Part shown: positions 1 through 5,715 of the stretch, piece after piece
Position numbering within the stretch: position 1 is the stretch's first letter
How the letters are laid out: each line of letters starts with the position of its first letter
DNA from: an uncultured Paenibacillaceae bacterium
Lineage (GTDB): Bacteria > Bacillota > Bacilli > Aneurinibacillales > Aneurinibacillaceae
DNA length: 7,160 nucleotides
Assembly (NCBI GenBank): GCA_937874515.1
Contig: CALNBV010000033.1
Location: forward strand, 1 to 7,160
Direction: 5' to 3'
Program-made: the position numbers and the translations under genes
The notes under the pieces: model-generated
The model's input: only the letters and a program-made list of their open reading frames with translations
Databases searched by the model: none
Told to the model about the DNA's origin: nothing

Positions 1-529
1 AGGCGCTTGCACCGTCTACCGATTTTGCAGACAATCCGGCAATCACTGCAACCCAGGTCAAGGCCAGTGTAAACAGCACCAGTATACCAGCAATGATAAG
101 CCATGACAGTACCCCTGCCGATGAGCGAAAACCAATAAGTAACGCTACAAGAATGATGATGACAACGGAAATAGCGTTAGATATCAACGAGGTCAGCACG
201 TGCCCCCACAGCACAGTGGAACGCGCAATTGGCATGGAGTGGAACCGCTCGAAAATGCCACGTTGTATATCGATAAACAAATGGTACGCCGTATAGGATA
301 TACCCGTTGCGATCGTAATCAGCAGTATGCCAGGTAATAGGTAATTCACATAATTATCCGTACCGGTTTGAATTGCACCGCCAAACACGTAGGCAAACAG
401 CAGCATAAATCCAATCGGCATGATGGTGACCGTGATAATGGTGTCCATGCTGCGGGAAATATGGCGCATGGAACGCCCGAGCATAACCCATATATCACTG
501 AAAAAATGTTTCTTCTTTATCGCTTCCAT
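1..529 (-). CDS. ABC-2 type transporter permease, DrrB-like (3' part outside window)
   Basis: Membrane subunit of a two-gene ABC exporter that would pair with the ATPase encoded just upstream. The reading frame opens at the ATG at 529 and runs off the left edge, giving 176 residues of an expected 240-270. Hydrophobic spans lie near residues 30-50, 62-84, 110-133 and 140-165. The stretch RGIFERFHSMPIARSTVLWG (90-109) between spans 2 and 3 is the typical ABC-2/DrrB cytoplasmic loop (E-R-x-x-x-x-P-I/V-x-R). The start is firm: the ATPase stop codon (532-530) is immediately followed by this ATG, and GGAGGG lies about 6 bases upstream, inside the end of the ATPase gene. This implies coupled translation. 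DrrAB-type pairs export antibiotics or other hydrophobic compounds; the substrate here is unknown. GC content is high compared with the right half of the window. Confidence 0.9.
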   Translation of the reverse strand, partial: MEAIKKKHFFSDIWVMLGRSMRHISRSMDTIITVTIMPIGFMLLFAYVFGGAIQTGTDNYVNYLLPGILLITIATGISYTAYHLFIDIQRGIFERFHSMPIARSTVLWGHVLTSLISNAISVVIIILVALLIGFRSSAGVLSWLIIAGILVLFTLALTWVAVIAGLSAKSVDGASA

Positions 530-1297
530 TTACTTTCCCTCCTTATTTTCAATAAGGGTAAGAAATATTTCCTCCAATGTGGGCTGCTTTTCCACATACT
601 CTACCTTTGCAGGCGGGATCAGCCTTTTTAATTCCGAGAGGGTGCCGCCTGCGATAATCTTGCCCTCATGTAGAATCGCAATTTGATCGGCAAGTTGTTC
701 AGCCTCCTCCAAATACTGCGTCGTCAGAAATACTGTCGTGCCTCCATCGGAAAGCTCGTTGACAATCTTCCAAACCTCGATGCGCGCCTCGGGGTCAAGA
801 CCAGTAGTGGGCTCATCAAGGAAAAGAAGTTGGGGTTTTCCTATAAGGCTCATAGCGATGTCGAGCCTGCGGCGCATACCGCCCGAATAGGTAGACGCCC
901 TTCGGTCAGCGGCATTAGTCAGACCGAAGCGCTTTAACAAATCATCAACTACCTGGCGCGGATTGTTAATGTGCCGCAGTTTGGCGATCATAATCATATT
1001 TTCCCGCCCGGTTAAAATCTCGTCCACGGCGGCAAATTGTCCGGTCAAGCTGATTGATTGCCGCACATTGTCGGGCTTGGACATAACGTCGAATCCGTTT
1101 ACGGTAGCGGCCCCGTCGTCTTGCTTCAGCAGGGTGGTGAGGATTTTAACGATGGTTGTCTTGCCTGAGCCGTTGGAGCCCAGCAGGGCGAAAATACTGC
1201 CTCTTTTTACTTGAAAGTTTACCCCAGTCAACACAGGCATGTTTTTATAGGATTTTTTCAAACCTTGTACCGAGATAGCAAATTCATTTTGTGACAT
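530..1297 (-). CDS. ABC transporter ATP-binding protein, DrrA-like
   Basis: Cytoplasmic ATPase that would power the adjacent ABC-2 permease. The protein is 255 aa from the preferred start. All nucleotide-binding motifs are present in order: Walker A GSNGSGKT (about 40-47), Q-loop Gln87, signature YSGGM (137-141), Walker B LLFLDE (157-162) and D-loop GLDP (166-169). At the H-loop the sequence is LTTQYLEEAE, with Gln195 in place of the usual His; this substitution is characteristic of the daunorubicin-resistance (DrrA) branch. The C-terminus ends with the short region PTLEEIFLTLIE, also usual for DrrA. An upstream in-frame ATG at 1303 exists, but the AAAGGGGG ribosome site would sit only 2 bases from it. 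It is 8 bases from the ATG at 1297, so 1297 is preferred. The gene follows the regulator by 14 bp and its stop abuts the permease start. The substrate cannot be inferred. Confidence 0.95.
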   Translation of the reverse strand: MSQNEFAISVQGLKKSYKNMPVLTGVNFQVKRGSIFALLGSNGSGKTTIVKILTTLLKQDDGAATVNGFDVMSKPDNVRQSISLTGQFAAVDEILTGRENMIMIAKLRHINNPRQVVDDLLKRFGLTNAADRRASTYSGGMRRRLDIAMSLIGKPQLLFLDEPTTGLDPEARIEVWKIVNELSDGGTTVFLTTQYLEEAEQLADQIAILHEGKIIAGGTLSELKRLIPPAKVEYVEKQPTLEEIFLTLIENKEGK

Positions 1298-1311
1298 AAC
1301 CATTTCCCCCT

Positions 1312-2211
1312 TTAAGGTGTAAACAATGTGATACCGGTCAAGTCCGCCTTTCCGCTTTTCAAGAATGCGTAGGTTATTCTATCCGCTTTACAGTCTATAA
1401 ACTGGATCCGCTTCAAGCTTTTCGCCTTGAAGAACGTGTTCGTAAGGGTTACATTCTGGAATGTCACCTTGGAAAATTCACAGTTGTCAAAGGAGCAATC
1501 CTTGAATGCGCCATCAAAAGTGATATCGGCGAACTGGGTGGAATAAAAGGCGGTGCGGTTCCAAACCACGCTGGACACTTTATTTTTTAGAAAGGCACTA
1601 GTTTTGATGACAACCTCCGTAAAATCGGCGCCGGAAAAGTCGCAGTTTTTGATTTGGCTAGTTGAAAACTCAGTTTCTCTTAGGGAACAGTTCAGAAATA
1701 AAGTGTTTATTATATTGGAACTCTGAATATTGCTGTTGCTGATGTCGGAATTGGAAAAGTCACAACGGTCTACATTGTTACTTTTTAGCATAAGCCCCGA
1801 CATCTCTGAACCAATAAAAAGGCATTTCTGGATGTTGGAAGAACCAAACTTTTCATGGAGATTTTTCAATCCGGAAAAGTCTGCATCCACCCAGTTCCCA
1901 CAGGACATATCCCAACTAAGCTTTTTCTCTGCATTTTCGGATGGCGATTCAACTGATTGCTCAGTTGAAGAATCAGAAAAAGATTTTTCGGGAATTTCCG
2001 ATAGGAAGTTATCAGAGAAATAGTTAAGGTCAACACCCAGAATTTCTGCAAGATGGTTAAAAGTAATGATGTCTGGCATTGATTCTCCCCGTTCCCATTT
2101 TCCCACTGCCTGTGAACTAACCGATAGCTGTTGTGCAAGCCTGGCCTGAGATAATTTTTTTTCTTTACGGGCTTCTGAGATTTTTTTTCCTATTATTAAT
2201 GAGGTTAACAT
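1312..2211 (-). CDS. Xre-family HTH regulator fused to a pentapeptide-repeat domain
   Basis: Likely transcriptional regulator and first gene of the exporter operon, 299 aa. Residues 8-65 form a Xre/Cro helix-turn-helix (KKLSQARLAQQLSVSSQAVG, then KWERGESMPD). A Ser/Glu-rich linker (about 71-98) follows. From about 107 to 283 the chain reads as pentapeptides with an aromatic or aliphatic centre residue, for example CDFSN, SDISN, SNIQS, CDFSG, ADFTE, CSFDN, CEFSK and VTFQN. This predicts a right-handed quadrilateral beta-helix. Cysteine often takes the first position. The ATG at 2211 is chosen because AAGGAGAGGG lies 8 bases upstream and the HTH begins right after it. The frame is open to an ATG at 2280, but that has no ribosome site. 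Pentapeptide proteins can shield gyrase (Qnr, McbG, AlbG), so the repeat domain could sense a ligand, bind a partner or protect a target. Which of these applies is inference. Confidence 0.9.
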   Translation of the reverse strand: MLTSLIIGKKISEARKEKKLSQARLAQQLSVSSQAVGKWERGESMPDIITFNHLAEILGVDLNYFSDNFLSEIPEKSFSDSSTEQSVESPSENAEKKLSWDMSCGNWVDADFSGLKNLHEKFGSSNIQKCLFIGSEMSGLMLKSNNVDRCDFSNSDISNSNIQSSNIINTLFLNCSLRETEFSTSQIKNCDFSGADFTEVVIKTSAFLKNKVSSVVWNRTAFYSTQFADITFDGAFKDCSFDNCEFSKVTFQNVTLTNTFFKAKSLKRIQFIDCKADRITYAFLKSGKADLTGITLFTP

Positions 2212-2297
2212 GGTGGGTACCCTCTCCTTATTTGATCTTGTCGACAATTTAATTTTGCTCAAATTCACACCACATTTCAATAAAACACATGAAACGG

Positions 2298-2348
2298 TTA
2301 GTTGTTTTTAGGCTACATTTAGTTGTAATATACCCAACTGTTCGTTGT
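2298..2348 (-). promoter_or_regulatory. Three direct repeats ACAAC(T/G)AA, possible operator
   Basis: On the + strand the copies are TTAGTTGT at 2298-2305, TTAGTTGT at 2319-2326 and TTCGTTGT at 2341-2348. Start-to-start distances are 21 and 22 bp, close to two turns of B-DNA, so bound proteins would sit on one face. One copy lies in the spacer of the candidate promoter, one beside its -10 and start point, and one in the leader. The layout would suit repression, perhaps by the Xre protein itself. Xre proteins often use inverted rather than direct repeats, so the assignment is an inference. Confidence 0.4.
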
Positions 2349-2355
2349 TTGTAAG
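2327..2355 (-). promoter_or_regulatory. Candidate sigma-A promoter of the regulator-ABC operon
   Basis: Read on the minus strand, CTTACA (2355-2350; 4 of 6 to TTGACA) is followed after 17 bases by TATATT (2332-2327; 5 of 6 to TATAAT). Transcription would begin near 2320 and leave a leader of about 110 nt before the regulator ATG at 2211. This is the best-spaced pair seen upstream of the operon. It was assigned by eye from consensus matching only. Confidence 0.45.
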
Positions 2356-2382
2356 TAAAGTGTGTCAATTAACATGAATACA

Positions 2383-2429
2383 GCCACCAATTAAGTAAAA
2401 TGCTTCTTAATTGGTGGCCTTTTTATTTA
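2383..2429 (+). terminator. Intrinsic terminator with no obvious upstream gene
   Basis: A perfect 13-bp stem pairs GCCACCAATTAAG (2383-2395) with CTTAATTGGTGGC (2406-2418). The loop is 10 nt and TTTTTATTT follows on the + strand. There is no A-tract on the left, so it works in the + direction only. No + strand gene ends just before it; the DNA to its left is the promoter region of the minus-strand operon. It could end a short RNA started nearby, or be left over from a lost gene. Confidence 0.75.
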
Positions 2430-2469
2430 TCATAGGAGTAAATAACAAAGGATAAAAACACGGTTAGAT

Positions 2470-2490
2470 TTAATATGAAATTCATATTAA
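2470..2490. repeat. 21-bp AT-rich palindrome, possible operator
   Basis: TTAATATGAA (2470-2479) and TTCATATTAA (2481-2490) are perfect inverted repeats around a single A. An outer GGTTA (2462-2466) and TAACC (2498-2502) pair as well, so the whole stretch could also fold as nested hairpins. It lies upstream of the small ORF and serine hydrolase, next to a weak candidate promoter (TTTAAC at 2496 and TATAGT at 2518). It may bind a dimeric repressor; no binder is identified. Confidence 0.4.
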
Positions 2491-2555
2491 TTTAATTTAA
2501 CCTACGCGAAGGTACGATATAGTGAATTTAATTCTTTAATTGTGGAGGATTGAAT

Positions 2556-2702
2556 ATGATAGTAAATAGACTTTGTTTCTACATAAACTGGTGGGGATCT
2601 TCGTGCATATGTTGTGGTGCAATGAAACATGGTGAAATGAGTTTGGTCTATCCTGAGAAATATGTTGAATTGGTAAAGGGGTTCTTTGCCAACTATTCAT
2701 AG
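2556..2702 (+). CDS. 48-aa ORF; possible alpha/beta-hydrolase C-terminal remnant
   Basis: The ORF starts with ATG at 2556, with GGAGG at 2544-2548 and a 7-base spacer, so it has good translation signals. The first half holds an aromatic, cysteine-rich stretch (NWWGSSCICCGA, residues 11-22). The second half (GAMKHGEMSLVYPEKYVELV, then KGFF) resembles the C-terminal end of alpha/beta hydrolases, where a Gly-x-x-His-Gly catalytic histidine is followed by a helix ending in Phe-Phe/Leu. If that is right, the gene is a 3' fragment that gained or kept a start. A weaker alternative is the Cys-rich tail of a PAPS-reductase-like protein. It stops 39 bp before the serine hydrolase start and may share its transcript. 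No function is assigned. Confidence 0.45.
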   Translation: MIVNRLCFYINWWGSSCICCGAMKHGEMSLVYPEKYVELVKGFFANYS

Positions 2703-2741
2703 GGTGAAGTTTTGTTGAAGATATAACAAAGGAGGGATTAG

Positions 2742-4676
2742 ATGTACTCCAAATTATTTAGGATATTATGTATCATGGTTATTCTATTTACTTCATTAAT
2801 TCATATACCAAACACTTCAAATGCAAAGGAAACTACAAGAAGTGAATCAGAAATTGAAAGGTTTTTTGATGAGTATTTTTCCAGGAAAATGAAAGATAAA
2901 AACGTACCCGGTGCTGGTTTTATCATAGTAAAGGATGGAAAGCCGATCCTTTCTAAAGGATACGGTTACGAAAATTTGGAGAAAAAAATTAAGGTTGATC
3001 CTGAAAATACCATCTTTAGAACTGCTTCATTATCAAAAATTTATGTTTTAATGTCAATTCTGAAGCTTCATGAGGATGGAAAAATAGATTTAGATGCGGA
3101 GGTCTCTACTTATCTAGCAGCTGATGACCCATTGATAAATAGGGTGAAAGGGGTTAAAATCAAGCATTTGCTTAGTCATACGGAAGGCTTTCCAACAAAG
3201 GATGTAGGTTCTTTTGTATTTAGTGAAGAAGAAATCCCTCCAATTCATGACACGTTAGTAAAACATTTGCAAGAACCTACTATCGAACCTGGTAAAGGGA
3301 TTGCCTATGGAGGAATGGGATCTGTACTTGCAGCTCATATCATCGAAAACATAACAGGAGAACCCTTCCGCAAATATATTGAGAAAAACCTGCAACAACC
3401 TCTCTCTATGGATAAAAGTACCTTTTTGCAGGAGCTTCCATCTAACTTCAAAGATTCTTTGGCATTGACCTATTTGTATGAAGATGGAGCCTATGAAGAG
3501 ACTCGTTATTTATATGGTGTAACGCCACCTTCTGGAGGTTTAAGCAGTACTCCAGCAGATATTAGTAACTTATTAGTAGCTTTAATGCAAAATGGAACAT
3601 TTCAAGGAAAGCACATTCTAAAACCAGAAACGGTAGATTTAATGCTCCAACCACAATTTAGAGGGCATGAGAATCTTCCAGGTGTGACATATGGTTTTTT
3701 TGAAGTGATTCAGAATAATCAACGTGCACTAGTAAGAGATGGTAGTGGATTCGGGGTTACAACCCGGTTATTTTACATTCCTGAAGAAAAAATTGGTTTT
3801 GTTTATTTTCAAAACATAAGAGGAGACGAGTTACTTGATGATTTAACAACAACCTTCTTCGATTACTTTTACGAGAAAGACACACAACTAGCCAAGACGA
3901 TCCCTTTAACAGCGGAAGAAGCAAAAGGGCTTGAAGGGACATACCGGGCTGTACAACATCACCAGAATATATTGAAAATCGGTAGCTTTATGTCTGGTAT
4001 GGTCCTTGACATTAAAGCCAATGATAATGGGACATTACAGCTTGTGGTTTCAGGCGAGGGCGATACAGCAGGGTGGGGAGGTTTTGGAAAAGAAACGAAC
4101 TTAACCCAAATTGAGCCCATGTTATTTAAACGTAGTGACAAAGCAGGTTATGTCGCTTTTGAGAAAAATGGGGATACCATGTTGATGCATTCTGGGACCG
4201 GGTATCATTCTACGTATCAAGAAGTTCCATGGTATGAAAAAGCTCTTCCACAGATTATTTTTCTGAGCTTGTTTATCGTAATCTTTCTCATTACATTCAT
4301 TTTCTCGATGATCCAAGTATGGAGACGAAAAAAGTCTACGAACTCTAAAATTGAAAAAGGATTTATAGGCTTATCAGGAATCACTAGCTTTTTAAACTTG
4401 GCCTTTCCTTATCCATTATTTTTATTTGGATTTTTAACAAGGGTAGAGGGCTTTCCTGCGGTGGCCTTTGGGATCCCAGGGACTGTTCAGATTTTGTTAT
4501 ATGTTCCAGTGATTACAGGGATCCTAGCCCTGGTTATGGCAGGCATTCTTTTCAAAATGGTTCGTAGAGAAGATATTTCTAGAAGTAGAAAAATAGGATA
4601 CGTCATCATTGTATTGGTTTCCTTGTTGTTCATTCCCTTTGCGATGTATTGGAGGATATTTCCTGGTTTTGCTTAA
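2742..4676 (+). CDS. Serine hydrolase of beta-lactamase/PBP4 (S12) type with C-terminal membrane domain
   Basis: Predicted extracytoplasmic, membrane-anchored hydrolase of 644 aa that could act on peptidoglycan peptides, beta-lactams, D-amino-acid peptides or esters. A signal peptide spans about 1-28 (hydrophobic core 7-20, then NTSNA as a likely cleavage site). The catalytic SxxK motif is SLSK at 96-99, followed by KHLLSHTEGF (141-150), the usual HLLTHTSG element of the family. The second motif appears as AYGGMGS, with Tyr189 kept but Gly where YxN has Asn. The third (KTG/HxG) seems to be RDGSG at 332-336. A separate domain spans about 390-495. Four hydrophobic helices follow near 503-525, 541-565, 578-605 and 617-640. 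The start is supported by AAAGGAGGG at 2728-2736 and the signal peptide right after it. The layout recalls ClbP/ZmaM-type prodrug peptidases, but those lack the extra middle domain as far as I know. The substrate is unknown. Confidence 0.9.
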   Translation: MYSKLFRILCIMVILFTSLIHIPNTSNAKETTRSESEIERFFDEYFSRKMKDKNVPGAGFIIVKDGKPILSKGYGYENLEKKIKVDPENTIFRTASLSKIYVLMSILKLHEDGKIDLDAEVSTYLAADDPLINRVKGVKIKHLLSHTEGFPTKDVGSFVFSEEEIPPIHDTLVKHLQEPTIEPGKGIAYGGMGSVLAAHIIENITGEPFRKYIEKNLQQPLSMDKSTFLQELPSNFKDSLALTYLYEDGAYEETRYLYGVTPPSGGLSSTPADISNLLVALMQNGTFQGKHILKPETVDLMLQPQFRGHENLPGVTYGFFEVIQNNQRALVRDGSGFGVTTRLFYIPEEKIGFVYFQNIRGDELLDDLTTTFFDYFYEKDTQLAKTIPLTAEEAKGLEGTYRAVQHHQNILKIGSFMSGMVLDIKANDNGTLQLVVSGEGDTAGWGGFGKETNLTQIEPMLFKRSDKAGYVAFEKNGDTMLMHSGTGYHSTYQEVPWYEKALPQIIFLSLFIVIFLITFIFSMIQVWRRKKSTNSKIEKGFIGLSGITSFLNLAFPYPLFLFGFLTRVEGFPAVAFGIPGTVQILLYVPVITGILALVMAGILFKMVRREDISRSRKIGYVIIVLVSLLFIPFAMYWRIFPGFA

Positions 4677-4679
4677 TAG

Positions 4680-4846
4680 CTGTTTGGAAACTTCAGGGTC
4701 ACCTTGGTGTTACGGGAGTGCATGCCTGGTACGATCCAGCGACTAAAGCCACATTTGTTATAGAACTTATTGTAAAATCACGAGGGCTTGCCTCGTGGAG
4801 TAAGTCAGGAATGTGGGAAACACGAAGGATATGGTCAAGAGCTTAA
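4680..4846 (+). pseudogene. Remnant of an S12 serine hydrolase C-terminus
   Basis: A frame passing through 4697-4768 encodes GHLGVTGVHAWYDPATKATF and VIEL. This closely follows the end of beta-lactamase-family serine hydrolases, where a Gly-His-x-Gly-x-Thr-Gly motif precedes a Trp/Tyr-Asp-Pro strand. The frame has no credible start of its own: it can only begin at a TTG inside the preceding hydrolase gene, in another frame. The tail after about 4768 no longer resembles the family. The match is to a different subfamily from the intact hydrolase upstream, whose equivalent motif is RDGSGFG. It therefore looks like a separate decayed gene rather than a frameshifted extension. A 7-bp hairpin (CACGAGG 4779-4785, CCTCGTG 4791-4797) lies within it without a T-tract. 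Confidence 0.5.
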
Positions 4847-4880
4847 AGTTGATCATAAAAATCCTCCAGTTGATTTATAA
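4803..4880 (+). pseudogene. Possible HNH endonuclease remnant
   Basis: In the frame that ends with TAA at 4878, the DNA encodes SQECGKHEGYGQELKVDHKN followed by PPVDL. This resembles the core of HNH nucleases: a Cys-Gly-Lys zinc element, then a Glu-Leu-x-Val-Asp-His strand and a Pro-rich turn. Only one of the two usual cysteines is present. There is no start codon, a stop occurs upstream at 4773, and the second half of the domain is missing, so it cannot be functional. The match is short and made by eye, so it could be coincidence. Confidence 0.35.
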
Positions 4881-4931
4881 CGAGTTACGTAAGACAGGGA
4901 AAGTTGGAAAATAAGGAGTAGGATTAACGAT

Positions 4932-4975
4932 AAAAAAGCAGGGCAAATTCCTATGGGGGTTGCCCTGCTTTTTTT
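4932..4975 (+). terminator. Strong intrinsic terminator, possibly bidirectional
   Basis: GCAGGGCAA (4938-4946) pairs with TTGCCCTGC (4960-4968) around a 13-nt loop. It is preceded by six A and followed by seven T, so the stem can extend and terminate on either strand. It closes the serine hydrolase transcript together with the gene debris at 4680-4880, and separates it from the DUF454 gene. Between 4880 and 4932 I see nothing else of note. Confidence 0.85.
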
Positions 4976-5037
4976 GCTTTATCTTAGGTCATAATAAGGA
5001 ATGAGAAGTATTTTCAACTGAAAAAGTGGGTGAGTAA

Positions 5038-5436
5038 ATGAAAAAAATAACAAAGCCTTTGTTTATATTAGCTGGATCAATTTTCCTTGTAATAGGTGTG
5101 ATTGGTATTGTTTTACCTATTATTCCGACTACTCCTCTTTTGCTTTTAGCTTCCTTTTGTTTCGTAAAAGGTTCCAAAAGATTTGAAGTCTGGTTTAAAG
5201 GTACGAAAATGTATAAGAAATATGTAGAAAGTTTTCTACGGCATAGAAGTATGACTCTAAAACAGAAGATCTTCTTAAATGTGTTCGCTGACTCAATGAT
5301 TGCGATTGGTTTTTTTTCTGTAGACATCATTGTAGTAAGAATAGTATTAATTATTATTGTTCTCTATAAGTATTACTATTTTGTAACACAAATTAAAACC
5401 GTTAAAAAAGAAGAGCTAAACAGGCAAATATCTTAG
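5038..5436 (+). CDS. DUF454 (YbaN-like) small membrane protein
   Basis: Membrane protein of 132 aa; its biochemical role is not known. The N-terminus forms a long hydrophobic hairpin (about residues 6-45) with VIGVIGIVLPIIPTTPLLLL, which contains the GxxGIxLPxxPTTPxLLLA signature of the DUF454 family. It is followed by the conserved F-x-K-G-S-K-R and a basic loop with R-H-R and M-T-L-K-Q-K. A second hydrophobic pair (about 86-116) ends in a charged tail. The length fits the family. The start at 5038 has GGTGAG a few bases upstream, a moderate ribosome site. The gene stands alone between the terminator at 4932-4975 and a stretch of debris. I found no convincing promoter. Confidence 0.85.
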   Translation: MKKITKPLFILAGSIFLVIGVIGIVLPIIPTTPLLLLASFCFVKGSKRFEVWFKGTKMYKKYVESFLRHRSMTLKQKIFLNVFADSMIAIGFFSVDIIVVRIVLIIIVLYKYYYFVTQIKTVKKEELNRQIS

Positions 5437-5457
5437 AGACGCTGGGGTTTCTAAAAA

Positions 5458-5501
5458 ACACCTTTGCTATGTATGGGGAATTTCCCCTGGTTTTGCTTAT
5501 T
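5458..5501 (+). repeat. Diverged copy of the serine hydrolase gene's 3' end
   Basis: The stretch 5461-5501 aligns with 4636-4677, the last codons and stop of the intact serine hydrolase gene. CCTTTGC, ATGTAT and CCTGGTTTTGCTTA are shared in the same order. By hand about 33 of 42 positions agree with one gap. The reading frame is not kept. It is probably what remains of a paralog's 3' end or of a partial duplication. It includes a GGGGAATTTCCCC palindrome (5475-5487), which could act as a weak terminator for the DUF454 gene. Confidence 0.45.
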
Positions 5502-5524
5502 TACTACGAAAGGGAGTGAAAGTT

Positions 5525-5674
5525 ATGGTACTTGCCATTGTCCTTGCAGTAGCCTCAGTTATTGGCATAATTTATGGAATAATTAACAAAAACAAACCTT
5601 TAAAAATAGTTTCTTTCATTATCTTGTTTCTGATTATTGCTGTATGGATCTATTTTTATAATAACCCTTATTAA
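5525..5674 (+). CDS. 49-aa two-helix membrane microprotein
   Basis: Small hydrophobic protein that I do not recognise. ATG at 5525 is preceded by AGGGAG at 5511-5516 with an 8-base spacer, a good ribosome site. The chain has two predicted membrane helices (about 2-20 and 28-45) joined by a short basic loop (NKNKPLK, 21-27) and ends in YNNPY. The positive loop suggests both ends face outside, with the loop in the cytoplasm. A clear terminator follows 42 bp downstream, which supports a real, separately ended gene. It could be a small regulator of a membrane complex or a type I toxin-like peptide; no antitoxin RNA was seen. Confidence 0.6.
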   Translation: MVLAIVLAVASVIGIIYGIINKNKPLKIVSFIILFLIIAVWIYFYNNPY

Positions 5675-5715
5675 AGTTTAGGTTTTCTTAAAATGTGAAT
5701 ATGATAATAGTTTAA

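Noticed and set aside
1130..1297. Gln in place of His in the ATPase H-loop as a sign of inactivity
   Set aside because: LTTQYLEEAE is normal for the DrrA subfamily and all other motifs are intact. The residue itself lies near 710-715.
2212..2280. Longer N-terminus for the regulator starting at the ATG at 2280
   Set aside because: There is no ribosome site there, the extension is unlike Xre proteins, and a good site precedes the ATG at 2211.
4779..4797. CACGAGG/CCTCGTG hairpin as a terminator
   Set aside because: No T-tract follows the stem; it could be a chance or residual structure.
4649..4846. A real 65-aa gene starting at TTG 4649
   Set aside because: The start lies inside the hydrolase gene without a ribosome site, and only 24 residues in the middle look protein-like. 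It is treated as a remnant.
4989..5330. Minus-strand 113-codon ORF opposite the DUF454 gene
   Set aside because: It is a mirror frame of a recognisable family with no ribosome site or similarity of its own.
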